Source: Bradyrhizobium altum
Lineage (GTDB): Bacteria > Pseudomonadota > Alphaproteobacteria > Rhizobiales > Xanthobacteraceae
Length of the DNA stretch: 41,207 nt
Direction: 5' to 3'
NCBI RefSeq assembly: GCF_020889705.1
Contig: NZ_JACMYP010000044.1
Location: forward strand, 1-41,207
Of the stretch, positions 8,501 to 16,452 are shown in pieces (positions within the stretch are counted from its first letter, which is position 1; each line of letters starts with the position of its first letter). The notes below the pieces were generated by a model, which saw only the letters and a program-made list of their open reading frames with translations, did not search any database and had not been told where the DNA came from. The translations under genes and the position numbers were made by a program.

Positions 8501-10003
8501 TTATTCTGCAGCCAACAGCTTCGGCTTCGCAGCTTCCTTCCAGGGCGCCTTCATCTTCTTCCAGATCGGCGAGTTGACAGCCATGTCCATGTCCCGCGCG
8601 AAGATCGCAAAGCCGTCATAGCCGTGATACGGGCCCGAATAATCCCAGGAATGCATCTGCCGGAACGGCACACCCATCTTTTGGAAAACGTATTTCTCCT
8701 TGATGCCCGATCCGACCAGATCGGGCTGCACCTTTTCGACGAAGCGCTCGAACTCATAGCCGTTGACGTCGTCGTAGATGAGGGTGCTGTCCTTGACGTA
8801 ATGCTGGGCGGTGCGTTGATAGTCGTCGTTATGGCCGAACTCGTATCCGGTGCCCACGACTTCCATGCCGAGATCCTCGTACGCGCCAATCACATGACGC
8901 GGACGAAGCCCGCCGACGTACAGCATCACCGTCCTGCCCTCCAGGCGTTGGCGATATTTTGCGATCACGGCGTTCACCAGCGGCTGGTACTTTTCGATCA
9001 CCCGCTCGGCGCCTTCCTTGATCTTGTCGTCGAAATAGCCCGCAATCTTGCGCAGCGATTCTGCGATCTTTGACGGTCCGAAGAAGTTATACTCGCACCA
9101 GGGGATACCGAACTTCTCTTCCATGTGGCGGGAGATGTAGTTCATGGAACGGTAGCAATGCAGAATATTGAGCTTTGCCTTCGGCGTCGCTTCGAGCTCA
9201 GCGAGTGAACCGTCGCCGGACCACTGCGCAATCACCCTCAGGCCCATTTCCTCCAGCAGAATTCGCGATGACCAGGCATCGCCACCGATATTGTAGTCTC
9301 CGATGATCGCAACATCGTAGGGCGTCGGCTCGAACTTTGGTTTGCCGTCGGGCTCGAGCTTGTCGAAAATCCAATCGCGCACCGCGTCGTTGGCAATGTG
9401 GTGGCCAAGCGACTGCGACACGCCGCGAAAGCCCTCACAGCGGACAGGCACGATGGTCTTGCCGCCGTATTCCTTGGATTTCGCTCTTGACACGGCCTCG
9501 ATGTCGTCCCCGATCAGTCCGATCGGGCATTCCGATTGGATGGTGATGCCGTTGTTGAGCGGGAACAGCTCTTGGATTTCGTCAAGGATTTTGATCAGTT
9601 TCTTGTCGCCACCAAATACGATGTCTTTTTCCTGGAAGTCGGAGGTGAACTGCAGGGTCACGAAACTGTCGATGCCCGTCGTGCCAACGTAATAGTTACG
9701 ACGCGAGCCCCACGAATACTGGCCACAGCCAACCGGGCCATGGCTGAGATGGACCATGTCCTTGATCGGTCCCCAGACCACCCCCTTGGATCCTGCATAG
9801 GCGCAGCCTCTGATTGTCATCACACCAGGTATTGATTTGATGTTGGACTTGACCCCGCAGTCCGACTTGCCGACTTGGTGAACGTTGAGGTGCTTGGCAC
9901 GCCGTTTCGCGGTCTTCTCCGGATAGACTTTCAGCACCTCCTCGATCAGCTCTTTGTTGCGAGCCCTGATTTCTGCAATGCTCTGGGTCGTGGCGAGACT
10001 CAT
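8501..10003 (-). CDS. nifD: Nitrogenase MoFe protein alpha subunit
   Basis: 500 aa from ATG 10003, chosen because AAGGA lies seven bases before it; an in-frame TTG five codons upstream is less likely. It holds FeMo-cofactor and shares the P-cluster with NifK. P-cluster cysteines: C67 ([12 protein letters not shown]), C93 ([12 protein letters not shown]) and C159 ([15 protein letters not shown]). FeMo-co ligands: C283 ([11 protein letters not shown]) and H451 ([14 protein letters not shown]). All are present, so it should be active. nifH is not adjacent, as is usual in Bradyrhizobium. Transcription should start from the -24/-12 promoter at 10058-10073, about 55 bases upstream of the ATG, under NifA. 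Confidence 0.98.
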   Translation of the reverse strand: MSLATTQSIAEIRARNKELIEEVLKVYPEKTAKRRAKHLNVHQVGKSDCGVKSNIKSIPGVMTIRGCAYAGSKGVVWGPIKDMVHLSHGPVGCGQYSWGSRRNYYVGTTGIDSFVTLQFTSDFQEKDIVFGGDKKLIKILDEIQELFPLNNGITIQSECPIGLIGDDIEAVSRAKSKEYGGKTIVPVRCEGFRGVSQSLGHHIANDAVRDWIFDKLEPDGKPKFEPTPYDVAIIGDYNIGGDAWSSRILLEEMGLRVIAQWSGDGSLAELEATPKAKLNILHCYRSMNYISRHMEEKFGIPWCEYNFFGPSKIAESLRKIAGYFDDKIKEGAERVIEKYQPLVNAVIAKYRQRLEGRTVMLYVGGLRPRHVIGAYEDLGMEVVGTGYEFGHNDDYQRTAQHYVKDSTLIYDDVNGYEFERFVEKVQPDLVGSGIKEKYVFQKMGVPFRQMHSWDYSGPYHGYDGFAIFARDMDMAVNSPIWKKMKAPWKEAAKPKLLAAE

Positions 10004-10057
10004 GCGGATGTCCTTCAAGGGTTAGCTGTTGGAGAGCGGCTTGCTGACCAAGACTTT

Positions 10058-10073
10058 TGCAACGAGCATGCCA
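10058..10073 (-). promoter_or_regulatory. Sigma-54 (-24/-12) promoter of the nifD operon
   Basis: On the minus strand the sequence is TGGCATGCTCGTTGCA, a near-perfect RpoN promoter (TGGCAYG-N4-TTGCA) with the invariant GG and GC ten bases apart. It lies 55-70 bases upstream of the nifD ATG and 70-120 bases downstream of two NifA-type sites, the classic nif promoter layout. Confidence 0.92.
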
Positions 10074-10143
10074 GTCCGTCGCGCGCGCAAAAACCAGAGT
10101 GAATAAAAGCAGTTAGCGCGCCTCGTCCGATGAGACTGGTTGT

Positions 10144-10159
10144 TGTTGCGAACGCGACA
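10144..10159 (-). promoter_or_regulatory. NifA upstream activator site, proximal
   Basis: TGT-N10-ACA (plus-strand reading TGTTGCGAACGCGACA), about 71 bases upstream of the -24 element of nifD. It matches the NifA binding consensus exactly and has a nearly symmetrical interior. Confidence 0.85.
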
Positions 10160-10192
10160 TCGCGCTTTGCCCGGAGACTTCTTCGTTAGTCC

Positions 10193-10208
10193 TGTTCGAA
10201 ATGGAACA
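10193..10208 (-). promoter_or_regulatory. NifA upstream activator site, distal
   Basis: TGT-N10-ACA (plus-strand reading TGTTCGAAATGGAACA) with outer arms TGTTC/GAACA. It is 49 bases further upstream than the proximal site and about 120 bases from the -24 element. Two tandem sites are typical of strong Bradyrhizobium nif promoters. Confidence 0.85.
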
Positions 10209-10463
10209 AGTGCCGGCTATGCGCGGAGCAGCGCCGCGCAAGTCTCGAAGGCGCGAAGTTGCCGCCGATTGCAGTACCTTGCGATCACGCGCGCCGGGAC
10301 GCCGCTAACATGGAAAACAAGCTAGCTGGCGGGTCCGGCTGCCAATGCCATCTATGTTTGCAGAGACGACAGAAGCTTACCTTCATCGAGAACGATGATG
10401 GCCTTGCTCATGACGTCATTGATCCTAAGCTGCCTGGTTACCGAGACTGGAAAGCTCGCCGGT
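10209..10463. other. Spacer between sufS and the nifD regulatory region
   Basis: No convincing gene. A very short minus-strand frame (about 10345-10400, beginning MSKAIIVLDEG) has no recognisable homology, and no clear terminator for sufS is visible. Read-through from the suf genes into nifD therefore cannot be excluded. Confidence 0.4.
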
Positions 10464-11711
10464 TCACGAGAAGAGCTGCCTCGCCTTGATAAGCGCGCCC
10501 ACGAGCGTATCAATCTCTTCGTATGTGTTGTAGAGTCCGAAGGACGCACGGCATGTCGCCAGAACACCGAAGCGCTTGAGCAGCGGCATCGCGCAATGGG
10601 CCCCCGCCCGCACCGCTACACCTGCGCGGTCGACAACGGTGGCAATATCATGCGCATGCGCACCCTTCATATCAAATGAAATGATTGGCCCCTTCTCGGC
10701 CGGTGTCCCGATCATGCGCACGGAGTTGACGTCCCCCAGCTGCTGCTGAGCGTAGGCAAGCAACGCGCACTCGTGCTCGCGGATCTGCTCCTTGCCTATT
10801 GAATTGATGTAATCCACAGCCGCCCCGAGACCGACCGCCTCAACGATCGGTGGCGTCCCCGCCTCGAACCGGTGCGGCGGATCACCATAGATGACGCCGG
10901 CACGTGAGACCTCACGGATCATCTCGCCGCCTCCATTGAAGGGTGGCATCAACGCCAGATGCTGAGATTTGCCGTAAAGCACGCCGATGCCCGTCGGGCC
11001 ATAGAGCTTGTGGCCCGTCATCACATAGAAATCGCAATCGATGTCGCAGACGTCGGCGCTCAGATGGACGCACCCTTGCGAACCATCGATCAGCACCGGG
11101 ACACCACGAGCGTGCGCGGTTCTCACCACGTCCTTGACCGGCACGACGGTCCCGAGCACGTTCGACATCTGTGTGATCGCAACCATTTTGGTGCGTCGGG
11201 TCAGGATCTGCTCAAATGCATCCAGCAGGAAGTTGCCGTCATCATCTACTGGCGCCCATTTGATCACTGCACCGTGCCGTTCCCTGAGAAAATGCCATGG
11301 CACGATGTTGGAATGGTGTTCCATCATCGAGAGGACGATCTCATCCCCTGGGGTGACGCGATCTCGGCCGAAGGTCTGGGCGACCAGATTGATTGCCTCG
11401 GTGGCGCTGCGGGTGAAGATGATCTCTTCGTCTAGATGGGCATTCAAAAATCGCGCCAACTTGGTACGGGCGCCTTCATACGCCTCGGTCGCCGCGTTAG
11501 CGAGGTAGTGCAAACCGCGATGCACGTTGGCGTATTCGCTTGAGTACACCTGCATCATGCGGTCAAGTACCGCCTTCGGCTTCTGCGCCGAGGCGGCGTT
11601 GTCGAGATAGACCAGCGGCTTGCCGTAGATCGTCATGCCCAGCGCAGGAAAGTCCGTACGCAGACGGTTAACCTCGTACCGGCCATTGCTCATCGCGGGA
11701 TGCACGCTCAT
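10464..11711 (-). CDS. sufS: SufS-type (group II) cysteine desulfurase
   Basis: 415 aa PLP enzyme that takes sulfur from cysteine for Fe-S assembly. The PLP lysine is K235 in MTGHKLYGPTG, and the catalytic persulfide Cys is C373 in RAGAHCAMPLL, 42 residues from the C-terminus exactly as in E. coli SufS. ATCRASFGLYNT follows. This is the SufS type, not NifS/IscS, which carry the Cys on a longer loop. Its ATG overlaps the sufD stop (ATGA, 11708-11711). No sufE gene is seen nearby. Its place just before nifD suggests it supplies sulfur for nitrogenase clusters. Confidence 0.93.
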   Translation of the reverse strand: MSVHPAMSNGRYEVNRLRTDFPALGMTIYGKPLVYLDNAASAQKPKAVLDRMMQVYSSEYANVHRGLHYLANAATEAYEGARTKLARFLNAHLDEEIIFTRSATEAINLVAQTFGRDRVTPGDEIVLSMMEHHSNIVPWHFLRERHGAVIKWAPVDDDGNFLLDAFEQILTRRTKMVAITQMSNVLGTVVPVKDVVRTAHARGVPVLIDGSQGCVHLSADVCDIDCDFYVMTGHKLYGPTGIGVLYGKSQHLALMPPFNGGGEMIREVSRAGVIYGDPPHRFEAGTPPIVEAVGLGAAVDYINSIGKEQIREHECALLAYAQQQLGDVNSVRMIGTPAEKGPIISFDMKGAHAHDIATVVDRAGVAVRAGAHCAMPLLKRFGVLATCRASFGLYNTYEEIDTLVGALIKARQLFS

Positions 11712-13030
11712 CGCCGCGCCTGCAGCCAGTGTTCAGCTTGCGCGGTCACAAAATCCCGCAGATTCTCGGTAGCGATTTCCTCGATCGCCTCGCCCAGGAA
11801 TGCTCTGATCAGCAAAGCCTGCGCGTCCTTCTCCGATAGACCGCGAGCGCGCAGATAAAATACGAGAGTACCGTCCAGCGCACCTGATGTCGATCCGTGG
11901 CCGCAAGTCACGTCGTCGGCCAAGATTTCAAGTTCGGGCTTGTTGTCGGCCTCGGCCTCGTCGGATAGAAGCAGCGCTCGCGTCGTCAGCGTGGCGTCCG
12001 TCTTCTGCGCGCCAGGACGCACGACAATCCGGCCTTGGAACACCGAACAGCCGCAATCATCGATAACCGCACGGAACTTCTCCCCGCTGGTGCAATGTGG
12101 CACGGCGTGGTCGACGACGATTGTCGTATCGACGTGCTGCTTGTGCCTGATGAGATTGACCCCGTTCGCCGACAGCTTTGATCCCTCGCCGGCAAGCGTG
12201 ACGAATCCTTGATAGCGACTGACCGAGCCGCCGCAGGTCATGCTGAAGAGATCAAGCTTCGCCCTGGCGCCGACCGCGATGATTCCCGACGAGATGTTCA
12301 CCGCGTCAGCGGCGTCGGCTGCCAGTCGGATATGCGAAAGGCTCGCCTCGTCACCAACCAGGGCGATTGTCGCATCGTTGATCTGATAGCCGCTCGCGCC
12401 TTCGGTCGAGACGAAGCTTTCCAGCACGGCCGCATACGCGCCGTGACCGAGCTGCAGATAGGAACGCGTGAAGTTGGACGCCAACGATCCGGTTGCGACG
12501 TGAACGATCTGTATCGGACGCTTTAGCGCCTTGCCCTCAGCGATCGTAATCACCAAGCCATCGGTTGCCATTGCCGCATTGAGCGAGATCATCGCATCAG
12601 TCGTCGTCGACAGCACCAGACTGGCTATCGCGCTATCGGTTGAATTTTCCAGGACCTCTCGGAGCGACCGCACATCGACCCCATTTTCCAGCCTGCCGAC
12701 ATCGGATAGCTCGGGGGCGAATATGCCATCTACCAAGACGAGTTTGACCGCTTGATCGACTGCCGCTTGCTTAACTGACGCCGCTGCGCGCACCAGCGCA
12801 ACCGCATCGGGTTGCGGAGCGAGTGGCAGGACCGCGCCAATCAGCGCGCGCAGATCGGTGTATCTCCAAGCCTCGATGCGCCGATGCGGGAGGCCGGCTC
12901 GCTCGTAGGCCTCAAATGCCCTCGCACGGATATGAGCGACGGGCCCGGAGCCAGGCAGCCGTCCATGCGCCGCGGCGAAGACATTGTCTATTGCGCGCCC
13001 GGCGGCGGCTTTGGCTGCAATTTGCTTCAT
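11708..13030 (-). CDS. sufD: SufD, Fe-S scaffold complex subunit
   Basis: 440 aa from ATG 13030, which has AAGGGA before it; the frame is open 20 codons further but that part overlaps sufC and is not SufD-like. SufD partners SufB and SufC in the SufBC2D scaffold. Landmarks: the N-terminal helical part ending in PHRRIEAWRYTDLRALIG (a SufD hallmark), the beta-helix core, and the C-terminal motif ADDVTCGHGSTSGALD followed by LRARGLSEKDAQALLIRAF, containing the conserved His-Gly region. It follows sufC by 19 bases. Confidence 0.93.
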   Translation of the reverse strand: MKQIAAKAAAGRAIDNVFAAAHGRLPGSGPVAHIRARAFEAYERAGLPHRRIEAWRYTDLRALIGAVLPLAPQPDAVALVRAAASVKQAAVDQAVKLVLVDGIFAPELSDVGRLENGVDVRSLREVLENSTDSAIASLVLSTTTDAMISLNAAMATDGLVITIAEGKALKRPIQIVHVATGSLASNFTRSYLQLGHGAYAAVLESFVSTEGASGYQINDATIALVGDEASLSHIRLAADAADAVNISSGIIAVGARAKLDLFSMTCGGSVSRYQGFVTLAGEGSKLSANGVNLIRHKQHVDTTIVVDHAVPHCTSGEKFRAVIDDCGCSVFQGRIVVRPGAQKTDATLTTRALLLSDEAEADNKPELEILADDVTCGHGSTSGALDGTLVFYLRARGLSEKDAQALLIRAFLGEAIEEIATENLRDFVTAQAEHWLQARR

Positions 13031-13049
13031 CTGGAAATCCCTTGAGCCG

Positions 13050-13802
13050 TCACGCCGCGTCCTCGAATTGGGCGTAGCCACGAGCCTCAAGCTCCAGCGC
13101 GAGTTCTTTGCCGCCGCTCTTTCTTACCTGCCCTTTCGACATCACGTGCACAACGTCCGGTACGATGTGGTCGAGAAGCCGCCGATAGTGGGTGATCACG
13201 ATCATCGCTCGTTCCGGCGAACGCAAAGCGTTGATACCGCCCGCGACAATCCGCAGCGCGTCGATATCGAGGCCGGAATCGATCTCGTCCAGGATGCACA
13301 GGCTCGGTTCGAACAGCGCCATCTGCAAAATCTCGTTGCGCTTCTTCTCGCCGCCGGAATATCCGACATTGAGGCCGCGCTTGAGCATGCCTTGCGGGAT
13401 GTTGAGCGACTTAGCGACCTCGCGGACTCGTTTCATAAAATCGGGCGTGGAGAATTCCATTTGTGCGCGCGCCTTGCGCTGGGCGTTCAGCGCCGCACGC
13501 AGGAAGTTCATGGTGGTTACGCCGGGAATTTCCACCGGATATTGGAAGGCAAGAAATACGCCCTTGGCGGCGCGCTCGTCTGCTTCCATCGCGAGCAGGT
13601 CTTCATCCTTGAATAGGATTTGGCCAGCGCTCACTTGATAGCCGGGTTTGCCGGAGATAACGCGGCTGAGTGTTGACTTTCCGGAGCCGTTCGGCCCCAT
13701 GATCGCATGCACCTCACCCGCATTGACCGTAAGATCGAGGCCGCGAAGAATTTCGCAGTCCTCGATACCAACATGCAAATCTCGGACTTCAAGTAGCGCC
13801 AT
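13050..13802 (-). CDS. sufC: SufC, Fe-S assembly ATPase
   Basis: 250 aa ABC-type ATPase that drives the SufBCD scaffold; not a transporter. Walker A is GPNGSGKST (residues 36-44), the Q-loop is FQYPVEIPG, the signature is YSGGEKKR (148-155) and Walker B is CILDEIDSGLD with the SufC-specific DEIDSGLD. The switch His is in VITHYRRLL. Length is normal and it sits between sufB and sufD in the usual order. Confidence 0.95.
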   Translation of the reverse strand: MALLEVRDLHVGIEDCEILRGLDLTVNAGEVHAIMGPNGSGKSTLSRVISGKPGYQVSAGQILFKDEDLLAMEADERAAKGVFLAFQYPVEIPGVTTMNFLRAALNAQRKARAQMEFSTPDFMKRVREVAKSLNIPQGMLKRGLNVGYSGGEKKRNEILQMALFEPSLCILDEIDSGLDIDALRIVAGGINALRSPERAMIVITHYRRLLDHIVPDVVHVMSKGQVRKSGGKELALELEARGYAQFEDAA

Positions 13803-13871
13803 TGTGATCTGATCCTGAAATGCGTCAACCGGAACGCGAGCCGCAATCGTGAGCGCTCGCGGAACGCTTCG

Positions 13872-15368
13872 TTATCCGACGGATCCCTCGAGCGAGATCG
13901 AGATCAACTTCTGCGCTTCCACCGCGAATTCCATTGGCAGTTTTTGCAGAACGTCTTTCGCGAAGCCGTTGACGACGAGGCCGACGGCTTCTTCCTGCGA
14001 GAGCCCGCGCTGGATGCAGTAGAACAGCACGTCCTCGGAAATCTTCGACGTCGTCGCCTCATGCTCGAACGTCGCCGAGAAATTCTTGGCCTCGACATAG
14101 GGCACGGTGTGCGCGCCGCATTTGTCGCCGATCAGCAGCGAGTCGCAGGCGGTGTAGTTGCGCGCGCCGGTGGCTTTGCGGTGCGCGCTGACGAGGCCGC
14201 GATAGGTGTTCTGCGACTTGCCGGCGGCGATGCCCTTGGAGATGATCCGGCTCGACGTGTTCTTGCCGAGGTGGATCATCTTTGTGCCAGAGTCGACCTG
14301 CTGGAAACCGTTCGAGATCGCGATCGAGTAGAACTCGCCGCTCGAATTGTCGCCGCGCAGGATGCAGCTCGGATATTTCCAGGTGATCGCCGAACCGGTC
14401 TCGACCTGGGTCCAGGAGATCTTCGAATTGCGACCACGGCAGTCGCCACGCTTGGTGACGAAATTGTAGATGCCGCCCTTGCCCTCGGAATTGCCGGGGT
14501 ACCAGTTCTGCACCGTCGAATACTTGATCTCGGCGTCGTCGAGCGTGACCAGCTCGACCACGGCCGCATGCAGCTGGTTCTCATCGCGCTGCGGCGCGGT
14601 GCAGCCTTCGAGATAGGAAACGTAGGAGCCCTTGTCGGCGATGATCAGCGTGCGTTCGAACTGGCCGGTGTTGCGCTCGTTGATGCGGAAATAGGTCGAC
14701 AGCTCCATCGGGCAGCGCACGCCCGGCGGCACGTAGACGAACGAGCCGTCGGAGAACACCGCCGAGTTGAGCGTCGCGAAGTAGTTGTCCGAGGTCGGCA
14801 CCACGGTGCCGAGATATTTCTGCACCAGCTCGGGATGCTCGCGGATCGCCTCCGAGATCGGCATGAAGATCACGCCGGCCGCCTTCAGCTCCTTCTGGAA
14901 GGTGGTCGCGACCGACACCGAATCGAACACGGCGTCGACCGCGATCTTCCGGTTGGCCGACGGCTCGCCGCCGGGCGGCGGCTCGACGCCCTCGAGGATC
15001 GCAACCTCGCGCAGGGGAATGCCGAGCTTCTCGTAGGTCTTGAGGATTTCCGGATCGATCTCGTCGATCGAGGACAGCGTCTTCTTCGGCTTCGGCGCCG
15101 CGTAATAGTAGATGTCCTGATAGTCAATCTTCGGATAGTTGACGCGCGCCCAGGTCGGCTCGGTCATGGTCAACCAGCGGCGATACGCCTCCAGACGCCA
15201 CTCCAGCATCCAGGCCGGCTCATTCTTCTTTGCGGAGATGAAGCGGACGGTGTCTTCCGACAGCCCCTTCGGGGCCTTGTCGGATTCGATCAGCGTCTCA
15301 AACCCATATCGATACTGGTCGACGTCGATGCGCCGGACGCGCTCGACCGTCTCTGGCACAGCTACCAT
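13872..15368 (-). CDS. sufB: SufB, Fe-S scaffold complex subunit
   Basis: 498 aa from ATG 15368 (GGAG before it); the open frame runs 25 codons further but lacks SufB similarity. SufB is the main scaffold where clusters form. Landmarks: [57 protein letters not shown] (with the conserved Cys), [31 protein letters not shown], and the C-terminal [17 protein letters not shown]. Base composition is markedly GC-rich compared with sufC, sufD and sufS: two 60-base samples near 14161 and 14941 are 70-77 percent G+C against about 57 percent in a sufC sample. The start codon overlaps the small ORF upstream. Confidence 0.94.
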   Translation of the reverse strand: MVAVPETVERVRRIDVDQYRYGFETLIESDKAPKGLSEDTVRFISAKKNEPAWMLEWRLEAYRRWLTMTEPTWARVNYPKIDYQDIYYYAAPKPKKTLSSIDEIDPEILKTYEKLGIPLREVAILEGVEPPPGGEPSANRKIAVDAVFDSVSVATTFQKELKAAGVIFMPISEAIREHPELVQKYLGTVVPTSDNYFATLNSAVFSDGSFVYVPPGVRCPMELSTYFRINERNTGQFERTLIIADKGSYVSYLEGCTAPQRDENQLHAAVVELVTLDDAEIKYSTVQNWYPGNSEGKGGIYNFVTKRGDCRGRNSKISWTQVETGSAITWKYPSCILRGDNSSGEFYSIAISNGFQQVDSGTKMIHLGKNTSSRIISKGIAAGKSQNTYRGLVSAHRKATGARNYTACDSLLIGDKCGAHTVPYVEAKNFSATFEHEATTSKISEDVLFYCIQRGLSQEEAVGLVVNGFAKDVLQKLPMEFAVEAQKLISISLEGSVG

Positions 15369-15541
15369 TGCCCACTCCGCTCGCGCACGGACAACTCCGG
15401 CCGACGATGATTGTCCCGCGCCCCCTCCGAGCTGATCGCGCAAATCACGGGACCAGCGAGCGAGAGAATCAGGTGACCGATGCAGGCAGACGCTGCCGTC
15501 GCTAGAGTCTTCACCATGTTTTGTGCCGAAGCCCCACTCAT
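15362..15541 (-). CDS. Uncharacterised 59-aa small ORF between fdxN and sufB
   Basis: Not recognised. ATG 15541 is preceded by a strong AAGGAG ribosome site that overlaps the fdxN stop (TAAGGAGtagccgATG), and the ORF ends TGG TAG across the sufB start codon, so it is positioned for translational coupling on both sides. The product starts [20 protein letters not shown], has a hydrophobic middle ([16 protein letters not shown]) that could span or touch a membrane, and ends in a charged tail rich in Arg and Glu. It could be a real small protein or a leader that couples fdxN to sufB. The strong ribosome site is the main argument for translation. Confidence 0.5.
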   Translation of the reverse strand: MSGASAQNMVKTLATAASACIGHLILSLAGPVICAISSEGARDNHRRPELSVRERSGQW

Positions 15542-15551
15542 CGGCTACTCC

Positions 15552-15746
15552 TTATGCCGGCACGCAGGTGTCGGGCACTGGGCAAACGACGGCGCATTGC
15601 GGCGCGTCAAAACGCCCCTCACATTGGGTGCACTGGGTCGGATTGATCACATATATGTCGTTCTTCAGGCTGATCGCGGCGTTGGGACATTCGAACTCAC
15701 ACGCGCCGCAGACGGTGCACTGGGACGCAATTATCTTGTAGGCCAT
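15552..15746 (-). CDS. fdxN: FdxN-type nif-associated 2[4Fe-4S] ferredoxin
   Basis: 64 aa low-potential ferredoxin of the nif-specific kind. The first cluster is C10, C13, C16 and C20 ([11 protein letters not shown]); the second has the long loop typical of the family, C39, C42, C51 and C55 ([17 protein letters not shown]), and an extra Cys at 61. It probably supplies electrons to nitrogenase or to NifB-type radical chemistry; nifB, its common partner, is absent from this window. It is the first gene after the NifA-type site at 15866-15881. Confidence 0.9.
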   Translation of the reverse strand: MAYKIIASQCTVCGACEFECPNAAISLKNDIYVINPTQCTQCEGRFDAPQCAVVCPVPDTCVPA

Positions 15747-15789
15747 CGCTGCGATTCCATAAGCAGAAGTGAGGGACCGCTTCTTGCTT

Positions 15790-15804
15790 TCAAATCTTAT
15801 GCCA
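15790..15804 (-). promoter_or_regulatory. Imperfect -24/-12 candidate upstream of fdxN
   Basis: Minus-strand TGGCATAAGATTTGA has a good -24 half (TGGCAT), but the -12 half has GA instead of the near-invariant GC. It lies about 44 bases upstream of the fdxN ATG and 60 bases downstream of a perfect NifA-type site. It may be a weak sigma-54 promoter or a decayed one. Confidence 0.35.
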
Positions 15805-15865
15805 AAGAGCTTAGGCTTGATTTGTCTCGGCTATTTTCCAAAGCGCATGACGCCGCCTCAACGGT

Positions 15866-15881
15866 TGTCGCAAATGCCACA
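15866..15881 (-). promoter_or_regulatory. NifA-type upstream activator site before fdxN-suf
   Basis: Plus-strand reading TGTCGCAAATGCCACA is a full TGT-N10-ACA match, 120-135 bases upstream of the fdxN ATG on the minus strand. It supports NifA control of fdxN and the downstream suf genes, although the accompanying -12 element is imperfect. Confidence 0.6.
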
Positions 15882-16389
15882 ATCGACCTCACGGCAGCTT
15901 GATCTCGACGCCGTAGTTTGAGCGCAGGGTCGATCCCGGCGGCAGTCAGCCGACCGCGTTCGCCAGCCCCAGGGCACGGTCCTTCCCATGGCCGCGGTGG
16001 CGCGGCTACGATCGGGCCTAGCCTCTTGCCGAGTGCTCCGCTGCTGCGTCAGGTTGGCGGGGCCGATCATATCGGTTCTACTCACCGAAAGGCGGCGGAT
16101 TCAGCTATAGCGCTATGATGAAAGAGCCGCTGCAGACGTCACTGGTCGGGTTCGCATTCCACAGCACAGCCTGAAAACGTCGGGGCGGTCGCGCAGATAA
16201 AAATCGCTTCGATGATCGCGGGCCCTCTGGGCGAGCCGCTGCAGGCAATGTTCGATCCCCGCTGATTACCGGCAAACCTGCATTCAGATGCCCTGTAGGG
16301 GACGACTGAAAGCCAAGCGCGATGGTCTGGGATCCCCCGCGCCGCGCTGCGAAGAAATGCCAGCGGCGCTCAGCAGATTGATAGAGCCG
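15882..16389. other. Intergenic stretch between fdxN regulatory region and ald terminator
   Basis: About 500 bases with only unsupported open frames on both strands. Nothing recognisable was found, and no remnant of nifB could be identified. Confidence 0.4.
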
Positions 16390-16414
16390 AAAAAAAGCCA
16401 CCCCGAAGGGTGGC
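16390..16414 (-). terminator. Rho-independent terminator of ald
   Basis: Minus-strand GCCACCC-TTCG-GGGTGGC followed by seven T. It has a perfect 7-bp GC-rich stem with a UUCG tetraloop, beginning 38 bases after the ald stop. Confidence 0.93.
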
Positions 16415-16452
16415 CCAAGTCAGGGAGGAAACGCCCGTGTGGGCCTCTGGGA

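Noticed and set aside
10345..10400. Short minus-strand peptide MSKAIIVLDEG between sufS and nifD
   Set aside because: Too short, no recognisable family, and no strong ribosome site.
13944..15410. Long plus-strand open frame of 488 codons
   Set aside because: It is the antisense shadow of GC-rich sufB, whose minus-strand product matches SufB along its whole length.
15747..16389. Possible nifB remnant, since nifB often precedes fdxN
   Set aside because: No CxxxCxxC radical-SAM motif or other NifB block could be found on either strand.
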